The notes: generated from the sequence alone by a model not told the origin. Shown: positions 11,218-22,789, counted from the first letter of the stretch. The stretch is DNA of 64,000 nt from Leptolyngbya sp. SIOISBB (GCA_010671905.1 JAAHII010000001.1:1364001-1428000); one strand, 5' to 3'. Numbers and translations: made by a program.

Positions 11218-12808
11218 ATGAGCTACTGCACCAATCTAGACTGCCCAAAACCGAAAAACCCACCGCGTGTAACCCATTGCCAGACTTGCGGTTCGAAGTT
11301 GACTCTCCGCGATCGCTATCGGGCATTGAGAGCCTTGGGTCGAGGCGGCTTTGGCGCAACATTCCTAGCTCGGGATGAATCTTTACCCGGTCATCCCCCC
11401 TGTGTGATTAAGCAGCTGCGCCCCTCGGCTGATGCTCAGCATATCCTCGATATGGCTCGTGATTTATTCCAGCGAGAGGCCAAGATTCTCGGTAAAATCG
11501 GCAACCATCCACAATTGCCCAGACTGCTGGATTATTTTGAAACCAATAACGAGTTCTATCTGGTTCAAGAATTTATCAACGGCAAAACTCTGCAGCAGGA
11601 AGTCAAGCAGGGGGGGACCGTTTACGGAGGCTGGGGTGCGGCAGTTTTTGAGCGAGGCGCTGCCGCTGATTGAATACGTACACAAGAGCAAGATTATTCA
11701 CCGTGACGTTAAGCCCGCCAACCTCATTCGTCGGAACGAAGACAAGAAGCTGGTTTTGATCGATTTTGGTGCGGTTAAAGATAAAGTTGCCCCAGCCCAA
11801 GAAAGCTCTGACCAAACTGCCTTAACGGCTTATGCGATTGGCACTCCAGGGTATGCGCCGCCAGAACAAATGGCCATGCGTCCTGTCTATGCTAGTGACA
11901 TCTATGCGATCGGCGTGACCTGCATTTATTTGCTGACCGGCAAATCGCCCAAAGATTTAGATTATGACCCCACCACGGGGGAAATGATGTGGCGTAATTT
12001 GGTGCAGGTCAGCGATCATTTTGCTGGTGTGCTGCAGAAGATGCTGGAAATTTCCGTGCGCCATCGCTATCAGTCAGTGGAAAGCGTGTTGCGGGACCTT
12101 GACCTCGAACCCTATATGGACAGCCTGGCACAAAACCTGGCCTTTCCCAACAGCGATCGCGGAGATAGCCCAACTGGAGAACCGGGGAATTCGGACTATC
12201 ATAAGTTGCGTGGTCGCAGCCGCCGCGAGCCGTCTGAATCGCCCTCTTCACGCATGGCAGCTGCCATCCGAGCCCGGCGCGAACGGGCGAGTTCCCGCCC
12301 CGGTTCCAGCGAGCGCCAGGGCATGAATACTCGCAATAGTCGGATGACCACTGGCTCGCGCTCTGGGGGCAAGTCTAAGCTCAGTGCCGATGAACTCAAG
12401 CAGGCCTATGCTAAGGGCCGACGGGACTTTTCGCTACTGACTCTATTCTCCATTGACTTACAGAAGGTGGCCTTGACCGGTACCAACTTTGCCGAAGCCA
12501 AATTAAAAAAGGCAAACTTTCAAAATTCTGATCTAAGTGGCGTCAACTTTGGCCGGGCTGACTTGGCTCAAGCCTCGCTACGAGGCGCAAATTTAGGCCG
12601 CGCTTACTTCACCAATGCCAACTTAGAGAGGGCCGATTTGCGTGGAGCCAACCTGAATTACGCTACCCTTTCCAACGCCAACTTAAAGGGCGCAAATCTT
12701 TGTGGAGCAGATTTAACCGGGGCGCGAGTGAGCGACGATCAATTAGCGTTAGCTCGCACCAACTGGTCAACGGTGTATCCCAGCGGCAAACGGGGCCTGA
12801 TGCGCTAA
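11218..12808 (+). pseudogene. Serine/threonine protein kinase with N-terminal Cys-rich motif and C-terminal pentapeptide repeats (SpkB-like), split by +1 shift in a G7 run
   Basis: CTNLDCP..CQTCG, GRGGFGATFLARD, HRDVKPANL, and C-terminal A(D/N)LXX repeats; frames join as QEVKQGGPFTEAGVRQFLSEALPLIEYVH if one G of the run at about 11610-11616 is removed. Confidence 0.85.
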
Positions 12809-12951
12809 GGGCTCATTGACGATTGTTCCTTGAACACGAGCTGAGCATACTGCGTTTTCAGACAACGGATGCTAGTGCTAAATTTTCGGGTTAGCTCTTT
12901 TCAGAAGTCGTAATTGGCAAGCACTTTAAAAACTGCCTACCCTAATCTTTA

Positions 12952-14508
12952 CTGGACAGTCATAAGTTTGTGTTGTGTTTGTCGACCAAAGCTAAAGCTG
13001 CAATGACGGCCGAGCTACTGCTTTTGGGGGCCGCGTTTTTATCTGCGAGTAATTTAGTCAAAAGTAGAGACTGTCTGCTTTCAGCTAAATTACTGGCGAG
13101 TTGATGTTGGAGAGAGAGTCGAACAATTTGCTCGCTGGGATAGCCGTGGCTGGGTAATGTCCGGAACCATCTGGGAAAGTGTGTCCAAACGCTCTGAGGC
13201 ATTTCGAGGGCCAGGACTTGGAGCACGCCGAAGGCCATCGCGTTGAGGTGGAGGAAGCGTTCAAAGGCTTCAACCTTCCGGGTGACTTGGTGTCGAAACG
13301 ATTCATCGTGGTCACCCAAGGATAAGTTTTGGGGCCAGAGACCGGTTGAGTCCATGGCTTTGAGCCAGAAGCGATAGCCAAATCCTCCCAACAGATGCAC
13401 CAACGTTCGGAAGCTCAGGTCGATTTTGAAGCGCCAGCCATAGGCTTCAATGACCTCGGTGGCTGGCAGGGTGACATCACTAGCGAGCAAGATGATGGGC
13501 TTCCCCCCCTGGCAGTTGAGTCAACACAAACAAGACCGGCTCATCAGGACTATCCCAATAGAGCTCAAAGCACTGGTAGCAGACCCTGACGTATCGACCA
13601 TAAAGCCAGAGCGAGGCGTGTGCGTAATCTTCCAGAGGCAAAAACAACTCTCGCAATCTCACCTCAGAGCCCCATTGGCGCGGTCGTCCCGGTCCCCGAC
13701 GACCGGGTAGAGGGAGAAAAAGGGCGCATGAGCCACTGTCGAAATGCGTACCCGTGTGATTAAGTGCAAGCCATGCTGCCGAAAGGGTTTTAAGACCTTG
13801 CCAGAGGCATAGTAGGCATCCAAAATTACCGTACTGCCGCGTTCCATGAACGCGATACACAAGGCTGCCATCTTCTCTACGAGACTGAGTTGAGCCTCCC
13901 CCTCAGGCGGTTCAAGGCCATCGTGAAGCTTGAGCACTATCGGGGTGGCAAACAGAGCGGGGCCGCTCCCCTAACAGCAGACCTAACGCACTGAAGTAGT
14001 GCCCCCGAATCCATTCCGGCTTACTGACATCGGCCGATTCCTGATGCAGCTTTTTTCACCCCAGGCATCTGGCGACCTTCTTTGCTCACTTTGAACCCAT
14101 CGCCCACATAGACCCGCTGCCCTTGTAATCGGCAACACTGGGGGTGTTCTTGCAACCACCGTCCCCAGTGGCGGCACAGCTCATCAACCCTGAAGGCCCG
14201 GCTATGGAACCAATGCAGCGCCTGAGCATAGACGCTTTCGCTGAGACCTAACGCGTTCACGTAACGGGTGATAGTGGCAGGCTGAGGATTCAATAGAATT
14301 CCCCACATCAAGCGCACAAACCAGTCGAAAGTCGCTTCACGTCCGAAGACGGGGCGCAACTGCTGCAGGATTTGCTCCCAACGCTGGCATAACTCCATAA
14401 TGAATTTGGCTGATTGTGGTTATTTCAGCCAGTCTCGAACATTTCTGCCTGGAATGTTCTTTTTCTAGGGGCATACCTGATTCGCAAAAAGAACTTCGCA
14501 CTGTCCAG
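12952..14508 (-). mobile_element. Insertion sequence (IS4/IS701-like) with TIRs and 9-bp target duplication
   Basis: TIR CTGGACAGTnnnAAGTT at 12952 and its reverse complement ending at 14508; flanks TAATCTTTA at 12943-12951 and 14509-14517. Confidence 0.88.
12960..14398 (-). pseudogene. Transposase of the IS element, broken into four or more frames
   Basis: Collinear fragments 14398-14021, 13937-13659, 13860-13480, 13490-12960 on the minus strand (IS4-type reading: VYVGDGFK, VILDAYYAS, YGWRFKIDLSF). Confidence 0.82.
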
Positions 14509-14812
14509 TAATCTTTAGTCTTGACGCTGCACTAGTTTGGGCAAAAACGGTATGCTTCCTCTATTTTCAAGTGTACCACCGGTGCTTGAAAACGCTCGTC
14601 GGTGAGTACTTCCGATTCTCTAGAGAGCAGCAGGCAAACTCACAATCAAGGCGCCATCCGATCTTTTGATGCGGCGGGAAATGACTGCTGAGGGGATGAA
14701 TTTCAAAGCTTCATGTGTATTTTCCCCATCAGCCCGAAGTCTGAGCCAGTATATAAAGTACAGAAGAACCACTAAGAGACAACAGCGCTGCGATCGCAAC
14801 GGGTAATCTGCC

Positions 14813-15268
14813 ATGAATTTCCCAGACTTATTAAGTTCAACTGTCGGGGCCACCCCTTGGTTGATCGGTAGCTGTCTGTTGCTGGCGCTGAGTATGTTGA
14901 TTCCTGACCCGGCGACGACTGCGTTGGGACTAGCGGGTCTGGTAACGGCGATCGTGGCTCTCAAAATTGCCTCGCTGCCAATTCAACTGCTGATTTGGGG
15001 TGTCTTAGCCGCAACTTTTACGCTGATGATGAGGGCATTGTTGCCCCAAGAGTCCAAGGAGTTGGAGGCGGCCCATACGGCCCGCGTGTGCGAGGCGATC
15101 GCGCCCGGTGAGCTAGGCCGTGTGCATTATGAAGGGGCGCTCTGGCATGCCCGCTGCCAAATCAGCGATGTGGAGATCGCTCCCAATACGCAAGTGGCGG
15201 TGATCGATCGCGAAGGTAACACGTTAATTGTGATGCCGATACCGTCATCCCGTTCCACAACTAGTTAA
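14813..15268 (+). CDS. NfeD-like family protein
   Basis: TM helices followed by OB-fold C-terminal domain (G.A....PGELGRVHYEGALWHA); directly upstream of a stomatin-family gene. Confidence 0.8.
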   Translation: MNFPDLLSSTVGATPWLIGSCLLLALSMLIPDPATTALGLAGLVTAIVALKIASLPIQLLIWGVLAATFTLMMRALLPQESKELEAAHTARVCEAIAPGELGRVHYEGALWHARCQISDVEIAPNTQVAVIDREGNTLIVMPIPSSRSTTS

Positions 15269-15310
15269 AAGGATTACACTGACGATGATTCTGTCCGCCT
15301 CCCAAGGAGC

Positions 15311-16183
15311 GTGCGCTTAATGGGTCCCTCAATTTTTGCGATTTTGGCGCTGATCGTCATTGGCTACACCGTCGGCTCCGTGCGGATTGTGAACCAGGGC
15401 AACCAGGCCTTGGTAGAGCGACTGGGACGCTATCACCGCAAGTTGCGCCCGGGCCTGAATTTTATCGTGCCGTTCTTAGACACCATCGTCTGGGAAGAAA
15501 GCATTCGCGAACGGTTGCTGGACGTACCGCCTCAGTCGGCGATTACCCGCGATAACGTCTCGCTGGATGTGGACGCTGTCGTCTATTGGAAGGTTTTGGA
15601 TCTAGAGCGCACCTATTACGAAATTGAGAATATTCAAGACGCCATTCGCGAATTGGTGATCACAACCTTGCGATCGGAAATCGGCAAAATGCCCTTCGAA
15701 GATACGTTTTCTTCACGGGATGAACTGAATCAGGCGTTGCTCGATCAACTGGATGAAGCGACGGAACCCTGGGGGGTCAAAGTCACGCGGGTGGAGGTGC
15801 AGAGTATCAACCCACCGCAGTCGGTGTTGGATTCGATGCAGCAACAGCAAGCCGCCGAACTCAAACGCCGCGCCACCGTCCTCGAAGCAGAAGGTGAGCA
15901 ACAGGCTTCGATTAAGCGGGCGCAAGGCACCGTGCAATCGATTGAGTTGCTATCACAAGCCCTCAAAGAACGCCCGGACGCCCGCGAAATCCTGAACTTT
16001 TTGATCGCGCAGCAATATGTTGAGGCCAACCAGAAACTGGGTGAAAGCAACAACTCTAAAGTGCTATTCATGGATCCTAAGTTCCTTTCAGAGGGCTTGG
16101 TTGATTTAATCAATGCACCGACCACGCCAGAAAACAACGAGCCTCTACCCAAGCCGCCTAATCGCTCTCCCCGCAGTCGGTAA
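15311..16183 (+). CDS. SPFH/Band 7 (stomatin/paraslipin) protein
   Basis: RIVNQGNQALVERLGRYHRKLRPGLNFIVPFLD, classic stomatin signature; alternative ATG at 15320. Confidence 0.92.
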   Translation: MRLMGPSIFAILALIVIGYTVGSVRIVNQGNQALVERLGRYHRKLRPGLNFIVPFLDTIVWEESIRERLLDVPPQSAITRDNVSLDVDAVVYWKVLDLERTYYEIENIQDAIRELVITTLRSEIGKMPFEDTFSSRDELNQALLDQLDEATEPWGVKVTRVEVQSINPPQSVLDSMQQQQAAELKRRATVLEAEGEQQASIKRAQGTVQSIELLSQALKERPDAREILNFLIAQQYVEANQKLGESNNSKVLFMDPKFLSEGLVDLINAPTTPENNEPLPKPPNRSPRSR

Positions 16184-16333
16184 TCGGTGAACAACTAAGA
16201 CACTGAGCACAAAACTAAAGCATCCAATCCCTGAAGCCTCCATGTCTACCAAGCGGTACATAGGTTAGAGCACTCTCGATCGTTGTAATTGTCGGCATTG
16301 CTGAATCGAAGTATGAATCCGGTGTTTGAGGCC

Positions 16334-16350
16334 GCGGGCAAGATGCCCGC
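16334..16350. repeat. Palindromic repeat GCGGGCA-AGA-TGCCCGC
   Basis: Perfect 7-bp stem, 3-nt loop, intergenic. Confidence 0.7.
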
Positions 16351-16529
16351 TCTCCGCTATTGATGGTGAGTTAACTCGTGTCATTCTTCTTTTCAGCGAT
16401 TCAATTCATATCTAAAATCAGCAACGCCGTAATTGTCATCTGACAAGCCTTTCAATTCCGCATTCCGACCTCCGCATTCCGCATTCTGCTATAGCTGAGG
16501 CTAATTGCCTTTGTAGGGAGCTAACACTG

Positions 16530-17057
16530 ATGCCATTTACTGCTGGCGATCGCCCTTCAACAACGGGGGATGTGAACCCTAATCTAAAGCAAGTCGTTGG
16601 CCATTTGCGCCGAGCGAATGCCATCGCCCAACAGGCAATCCAGTCAGGTAATCACCCGTTTGGGGCGATCTTAGTCGCTCCTGATCACCAAACTGTTCTA
16701 CTAGAGCAGGGCAATATCGACACCGTCAATCACGCCGAAGCTACGTTAGCGAGAACCGCCCATCAGCGCTTTACGCCAGACTATTTGTGGGATTGCACCC
16801 TCTACACCACTGTGGAACCGTGTGTCATGTGTGCAGGCACTCAATATTGGGCCAATATTGGCCGACTGGTCTATGGGGTGGCTGAAACCCAGCTCTTAGC
16901 GCTGACGGGTAACCATGGCGCCAACCCGACGCTGAATATACCTTGTCGATATGTGTTTGACCGTGGCCAAAAGCCGATTCAGGTTTGGGGACCCATTCCA
17001 GAAGTTGAAGCCGAGATCATCCAGTTACAACAAGGTTTTTGGCAGCCCAGCTCCTGA
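16530..17057 (+). CDS. Nucleoside deaminase (CMP/dCMP-type zinc deaminase)
   Basis: HAEATLAR and PCVMCAG zinc-binding motifs. Confidence 0.9.
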   Translation: MPFTAGDRPSTTGDVNPNLKQVVGHLRRANAIAQQAIQSGNHPFGAILVAPDHQTVLLEQGNIDTVNHAEATLARTAHQRFTPDYLWDCTLYTTVEPCVMCAGTQYWANIGRLVYGVAETQLLALTGNHGANPTLNIPCRYVFDRGQKPIQVWGPIPEVEAEIIQLQQGFWQPSS

Positions 17058-17201
17058 ATTTAACCGAGAACTCCCATACTCAATCAAGCTGGCTGCAGCC
17101 GTCCGTTGGACTCTGCCAGAAATCCGTGGGGTTCTTCGCAGGGACTCAAAATTGCCCTAAGCAACATGTTGGTAACCCGGACAATTGATTCCTCACTCTG
17201 C

Positions 17202-19058
17202 CTAGCCTGGCGCGATCGCCCCAGAGCTTGCAGCAGGATGTTGGCCATTTTCCGACTCGGCCCCGGATTCCAATCTGTAGGTTTGGTGTGGCGTGCCGAT
17301 TTCGATGTCATTCTCAGTCAGAGCCTGGCGCACCCGCAGGCGAAACTCGCGACCGACAGCCCATTGCTGAGAGGGGGCGGTTTGAATCCAGATGGTGATC
17401 TTCATGCCCGTATGCGCCACGGTATCGATGCCCAAGACATCCGGCGGGGCTAACATTTTGCCTTGCCACTCCGGTTCATCGTAAAAGGCTTGCGACAGGT
17501 CTCTGAGGACCGTGAGCGCTTTTGCCGGATCGGTTTGGTAAGCCACTTCAATGCTGAAATTAACCCGTGACCAACTGCGAGTTAAGTTTTTGACCTGATT
17601 AATGTTGCTATTCGGAATCGTTACTAACTCGCCATCCGCACTGCGGAGTTGGGTCACCCGCAAATTCAGATTTTCCACTAGGCCAGCATTGTCACCCAAA
17701 TCAATGACATCGCCGATCGCAAACTGATCTTCCGCCAAAATCAGAAAGCCATTGACCAAGTCTTTCACCAAACTTTGCGAGCCAAACGAAATGGCCAGAC
17801 CAAAGATGCCGCCAATAGCCAGTACTGACCCAGTGGGCAGGCCCAGGGTGGACATCGCAAACAAGAGGCCAAAGCTGAGCACTATGACCGTCACCAATCC
17901 CTTAGCTGCCCCGGCGATCGTCGAAATGCGCAATTGTCGCCGCTGCTCATCGCCAAACGTGAGGACATCGCCAAAATCAAACCCTTCACGCTCAGTGGTG
18001 AAGCGATCGATTAAACGACGTAGTATCCGAATTAATAATCCGGTGAAGAACCAAATTCCTAAGAGCTGAATCGGTTTGCCCAACACCCCATCGCTAAATC
18101 GCTCAAGATAGGGAAATTGCCGAAATAACTGGTAAATGCCGATGTACCAGACTAAAATCACTGACCAAAACAGCAGCCACTGCAGCAAACTGAAGAAATT
18201 AAGCCGACGATCAAGGCTCAAGACTTCATCAAAGCCCTGTAAAAAATGAGTGCGTTGTTGGGCGACCCGAGCCTGCGCCGGCGATTCATCAAAAGTGTGT
18301 TGTGGGTCGGTCGACACTTCAGTTAGCGGTGGGGCACTGAGTGCTTTTTTGCGTTCGTGAAGTTGACGTTGATAGCGTCTGAGCCAAAATTTGGCGACAG
18401 TAAATATGCCGGTGAGGGCAAGCAAACCGAGCATGACCCGGCCAGCTTGCGCCGCATCTTGCAGGAACTTTTCGGGTGAGAGTTGCTTGATCCCGTGCCG
18501 CAACTCTTGGTCGAGAATTTGACTCCACTGTTCACCCAACTCATTGATGGGCACGCCTTGATAGTCGGCATCGGTCTGGGTCACAGTGACTAAGATCAGC
18601 GGCTCTGTGTAGTAATCATCCTTCGTGAGGACAACATCAACCCCATTAAGTTGGGCCACCCCCACAAATAAGGTGTCTAGATTCATTTGAGGGGTTTGTC
18701 GCCGTAGGATCGACCGCTGAATCCGCGCGTTGACTTCTTCGGCGCGCCGCTCCACGGCATTGGCTGGAATGTTGTTGGCTGAGCTGCGATCGTAAACCGT
18801 GGCGGAGGCCACTTCGAACAGCACCTCTCCGGTAATGGGTGAATGCACTGGAGCCACCTCAATACTGCCTAGGCGAGTCACTTCTGGGGGTGGATTTAAG
18901 CCATCTGATGGTTCCAAAACCTCTGGCAGAGAAAACTGCGCATAGCTGCCAGAACTGGTTAGCAGTACTAGGCAACTGCTCAATAGGGTCAACGCAACCA
19001 GGCCCCAATAGCGCCGCAGCCGTCGACCTGGTATCGAAACGTTTCTAAGCTGGCTCAT
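17202..19058 (-). CDS. Mechanosensitive ion channel family protein (MscS type)
   Basis: AIGGIFGLAISFGSQSLVKDLVNGFLILAEDQFAIGDVIDLGD...VTIPNSNI. Confidence 0.93.
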   Translation of the reverse strand: MSQLRNVSIPGRRLRRYWGLVALTLLSSCLVLLTSSGSYAQFSLPEVLEPSDGLNPPPEVTRLGSIEVAPVHSPITGEVLFEVASATVYDRSSANNIPANAVERRAEEVNARIQRSILRRQTPQMNLDTLFVGVAQLNGVDVVLTKDDYYTEPLILVTVTQTDADYQGVPINELGEQWSQILDQELRHGIKQLSPEKFLQDAAQAGRVMLGLLALTGIFTVAKFWLRRYQRQLHERKKALSAPPLTEVSTDPQHTFDESPAQARVAQQRTHFLQGFDEVLSLDRRLNFFSLLQWLLFWSVILVWYIGIYQLFRQFPYLERFSDGVLGKPIQLLGIWFFTGLLIRILRRLIDRFTTEREGFDFGDVLTFGDEQRRQLRISTIAGAAKGLVTVIVLSFGLLFAMSTLGLPTGSVLAIGGIFGLAISFGSQSLVKDLVNGFLILAEDQFAIGDVIDLGDNAGLVENLNLRVTQLRSADGELVTIPNSNINQVKNLTRSWSRVNFSIEVAYQTDPAKALTVLRDLSQAFYDEPEWQGKMLAPPDVLGIDTVAHTGMKITIWIQTAPSQQWAVGREFRLRVRQALTENDIEIGTPHQTYRLESGAESENGQHPAASSGAIAPG

Positions 19059-19486
19059 GGTGACAAGACCAAACGGGTTTTAAAGGGCGCGTCAGCAGGG
19101 GCAACCAATATCGGCGTCATTCTACACAATCACACGGCCGATCGGCTGCGCGAGTGTGACATCTGAAGGGGGTCACTCGGCGCTGTTGACTTATATCCCG
19201 ATGCTCTAAAATCCAGCTCCACATCTTCTCCCTTGGCACCCTGACTCCCATAGCCCTTAACTCCGATCTGTAGCTCTATTCTTCTGGGGAACCGGTATTA
19301 AGTGGGAGAACACGATCGCGATCGCACAAAATCGTCATCGCTAACTGCTTTATCTCTATCGGCGGCAGCATTGTGGGCAAATTATTACAGGACTTTACTA
19401 GGCCCCTCAATTTGCTGCAATTAGTGGTGCGGAGCCGGTTCGTTGCAGTAAAACAGAACGTGAACAAGCGGCAGGAGATCAGAGTC

Positions 19487-19810
19487 ATGCAGGTCTGGAA
19501 GCAACTGAGCATTTACACGAGCGAAGGAAGTCGGTTGGGAACTCGACCGCTGCACACAGCCATGATTGCCAGCGCTTTAGAACAAGGGCTTTATAGCGCG
19601 ATCGCCGTTAAGGCCATGGAAGGCTTTGGCCCACAGATGGCGATTCCTACCGCGAATCAGATGGCCATGGACTCTGACCTGCCCATTGAGATCAGAATTC
19701 TGGATGAACCCGATCGCATCAATACATTTCTAGCCAGTCAACGAGATACGTTGGGGACCTGCGTTGTCGTGCTCAGGGATGTCGAGATTTTTTGGGCCCC
19801 ACAAGCTTGA
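19487..19810 (+). CDS. DUF190 domain-containing protein
   Basis: MQVWKQLSIYTSEGSR....PLH.AMIASALEQGLYSAIAVKAMEGFG. Confidence 0.85.
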   Translation: MQVWKQLSIYTSEGSRLGTRPLHTAMIASALEQGLYSAIAVKAMEGFGPQMAIPTANQMAMDSDLPIEIRILDEPDRINTFLASQRDTLGTCVVVLRDVEIFWAPQA

Positions 19811-20034
19811 AGCAAGGGATGCAGCAACGACTCTCAGAGGGTGGTTACAATCGGTGTTGAAATTTGAGTGTTTAACTCCTTACCCGATTGCGGCTCTGCA
19901 ACGACTTGTCAAAAATTGCCCTTCGTGGACCTGCTGATCACCGCAACACGATACTTTTTCCTTATCCTAAGGAACGTCAGTTCGGGTTAAAAAGCTCCCG
20001 TTAGATCCGCATCTTGGGGGTGCATTTCCCCTCC

Positions 20035-20112
20035 TTAGGAGGAGGCAGGGGTGGGTTTTTCGACCCTTTTAAGTCTCCTGCGGAGGGACCCCGCAGAGGG
20101 GATTGGGGTCAC
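20035..20112. repeat. Intergenic GC-rich repeat block with inverted repeats
   Basis: CCCCTCCTTAGGAGGAGGCAGGGGTGGGTTTTT followed by CTGCGGagggacCCCGCAG. Confidence 0.5.
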
Positions 20113-20212
20113 TGGTTAACTAAGAAACGTTATCCCGAATTCACGTTAATGAGGCATTTTGTGGCGTCGATGATCGGTGTCGCGATCGCTCCTATTGGTA
20201 AAGGAACCACCT

Positions 20213-22789
20213 ATGCTCGACCGATTTTGGGAAGTTTTGGGCTACGTCTTTGCGCTCAACAGCGAGGCCTTTCGAATTGCAGCTGAATTGCCTCAGGGCA
20301 TACAATTAGCGCTTTTCATTGTGTTGCTGGCTGGGCTATCGCGCAGCATCGGCCAGTGCGCCATCCTCTTCTTCAATCAAGTTAAGCCCGGGCGATTTTT
20401 TCTCAGTTTACTGATCAGCACTCTGCTATTTGTGGGCGGATTCTTGGCTCTCGTCGGTGCTACCTGGCTGATTACGCTCGTCCCTTGGTCGGTCACAGTG
20501 CCCCTCAATACCCTGATCATCGTCTTAGGAGCAGCTTACGCACCACTACTGTTTAGCTTTTTGGGGGCGTTGCCTTACGCGGGGCTACCGATTCTCAATG
20601 TGCTCTCCATCTGGAACCTGCTGGCGATGGTGGTGGGCTTCGGTGCTGTGACCGGTCTGGGGATCCCTGAATCGTTTGGCTATGTTGGGGTTGGCTGGGT
20701 GCTGCTGCAAATTATCGAGCAAACCATTGGTCGCCCCATCGCGGCTTTTGCCCGGTGGCTAACGGATACTGCCGCTGGCGTTGATCTCAAAACTGATCGC
20801 GAGGAAATGGTCGAGCTGTTTCAAGATCGAGTGGCAGAGTCGACAACCGAGCTCAAAACCGAAGTCGCGGCACGCATCAGTACAGTCAAGCAAGAACTGC
20901 AAACGGCGGTGCCAGTTACTCTTTCGGGTGATACGGGCACGCCACCGCTGGCGACGGCAGAGTTTGGGGAAGCAGTGACGACCGCCACGGTCCAACCGAC
21001 AGTTACCAAGGGCGCTGAGCGGAGTTTTAGCACCTTCTTCAAAACGGCTGTGGGCCTAGCGCTCATGATCATCCTCACATTGGTCGTGTTAGCACTATTA
21101 AGGCCGGTACGCCTGTGGTGGTTTGGCTGGTTTGGCAATCTGCCTGGGTTCCTCCAACTCGTGCTCAATCTGGTGTGGGTCAGCATAATTGCGGTGGTGG
21201 TGGCGGGGCTATTAGCGCCGCTCGAAACGCTGGGCTGGTGGGCCGGTTGGTACGAGGATGAGGTCAATACCACGGTCAATGTCGGCGACTTAGCGATGCC
21301 CGTTGCCGACCCTAACGACATTCAACGATATGTGGTGTATCTGGATGGCATTGGCATCTCCAGCTTTGAATATCTGCCCGATGTCGAAGAGTTTTTAGAT
21401 GCACTCGCGCCCCAATTGCCGGACGGAGTGGCTCTGGTGCGGGGCATCATGCCCTACTCCGTCATGAACAAACCCTTAGACGAAGACCGCACCCTGTCGT
21501 TTTTTTGGCGCTACGCAGACAAACTCAGATTTGCGAATCCGGCTAGTATCTTGGGCCTAATCGTCAATATCCGCAATATTTTGATTGTCGGCGTGTCGGC
21601 AGACAAGCGCTATGGGCCGCTATATAACCAGGGCATTGCCCAGATTGTGTTTAGTGGTCTGCTCAAAAATGGCTACCGAGTCGGCAGCGGCACGCCGGTG
21701 ACGTTCATCGGTTACAGCGGTGGGGGACAGATGTCTTGTGCCAATGCCCCCTTCTTGAAGCGGGCGATCGCGGCGCCGATTGATGTCATCTCCCTCGGTG
21801 GTGTCATGAGCGCCAACAACAATATTTTGAAGCTAGAGCATTTGCATCACCTGGTGGGCGAAAAGGATACGGTGGAACCCCTCGGGCCGATCATGTTCCC
21901 CGGTCGGTGGAAACTCTTTTTCCTCTCCTTTTGGAACCGGGCCAAGCGGCTGGGCAAGGTCACCATCATTTCTATGGGGCCGGTGGGACACAACGTTCCC
22001 GGTGGCATTCTCGATCCCAAAGCCATGCTGGCGGATGGGCGCAGTTCTTTACAGCAAACCATCGACACCATCAACGCCATTCTGAAAGGCGAGTTAGACA
22101 GCGGCAAAGCGATCGAGCCTGCCAAACCGAGCAACTACACGCTGTATCGGGAATCGCCGCTATGTCAGCCCGGTTACTTCCCCATTCAACAATCGCTCGA
22201 TCCGGCCCTCTATCAGCCCATTGGCCCCTGGCTGGGACGGTTGATTTTGCCGGAAAAAGCAGCGCGATCGCAGGTCAAAGGCACGCTGATTGAGCTGCAC
22301 CATGCTCCCCCTGCATACGCTCATCTCGTTGGTCAAATCTTGCCCCTGCGCTGGCAGCTTGATCAGCCTACAGTCAGTCAGTTAGCCAAGGCCGTCACCC
22401 GAGATGTCAACTTTAGTGCGGATGCGGAATACAACAACAAATTTGGCGGCAGCGTGCTGCCCGATCGCATTAATCGCTGGCGACAGGTTGACCCGTTGGA
22501 ATCACTGGCCGCCGGACACCCCATTGACGACATCACCGTCATGCTGGAAGCGATCGAGGTGCGGAGCGATGCTGAGGGTAACCCCGCCCTCTACACCCGA
22601 TACCAACCCGTAGAAGTCTCAGGACGTTATTACGCCCTAGTGCAATTCATTGCCCCTGCTGGCCCTGACCAATATCGCGTGCGCCATTTCAATCGCGCCA
22701 CCCGCCAGTTTGATGGCCCGGAGTCGTTGCTGAGTACTCCCCCGACGCTTGTTGCCAAAGACTATGGCAGTTCCCCCCTCTACCACTGA
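20213..22789 (+). CDS. Large membrane protein with C-terminal alpha/beta-hydrolase-like region
   Basis: Multiple TM segments, then FIGYSGGGQMS nucleophile-elbow-like motif, GEKDTVEPLG, and GPVGHN; start ATG at 20213. Confidence 0.65.
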   Translation: MLDRFWEVLGYVFALNSEAFRIAAELPQGIQLALFIVLLAGLSRSIGQCAILFFNQVKPGRFFLSLLISTLLFVGGFLALVGATWLITLVPWSVTVPLNTLIIVLGAAYAPLLFSFLGALPYAGLPILNVLSIWNLLAMVVGFGAVTGLGIPESFGYVGVGWVLLQIIEQTIGRPIAAFARWLTDTAAGVDLKTDREEMVELFQDRVAESTTELKTEVAARISTVKQELQTAVPVTLSGDTGTPPLATAEFGEAVTTATVQPTVTKGAERSFSTFFKTAVGLALMIILTLVVLALLRPVRLWWFGWFGNLPGFLQLVLNLVWVSIIAVVVAGLLAPLETLGWWAGWYEDEVNTTVNVGDLAMPVADPNDIQRYVVYLDGIGISSFEYLPDVEEFLDALAPQLPDGVALVRGIMPYSVMNKPLDEDRTLSFFWRYADKLRFANPASILGLIVNIRNILIVGVSADKRYGPLYNQGIAQIVFSGLLKNGYRVGSGTPVTFIGYSGGGQMSCANAPFLKRAIAAPIDVISLGGVMSANNNILKLEHLHHLVGEKDTVEPLGPIMFPGRWKLFFLSFWNRAKRLGKVTIISMGPVGHNVPGGILDPKAMLADGRSSLQQTIDTINAILKGELDSGKAIEPAKPSNYTLYRESPLCQPGYFPIQQSLDPALYQPIGPWLGRLILPEKAARSQVKGTLIELHHAPPAYAHLVGQILPLRWQLDQPTVSQLAKAVTRDVNFSADAEYNNKFGGSVLPDRINRWRQVDPLESLAAGHPIDDITVMLEAIEVRSDAEGNPALYTRYQPVEVSGRYYALVQFIAPAGPDQYRVRHFNRATRQFDGPESLLSTPPTLVAKDYGSSPLYH

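Noticed and set aside
11432-11640. N-terminal 70 aa of ORF 11432-12808
   Set aside because: Out-of-frame reading of the kinase N-lobe; the correct N-terminus is in the 11218 frame.
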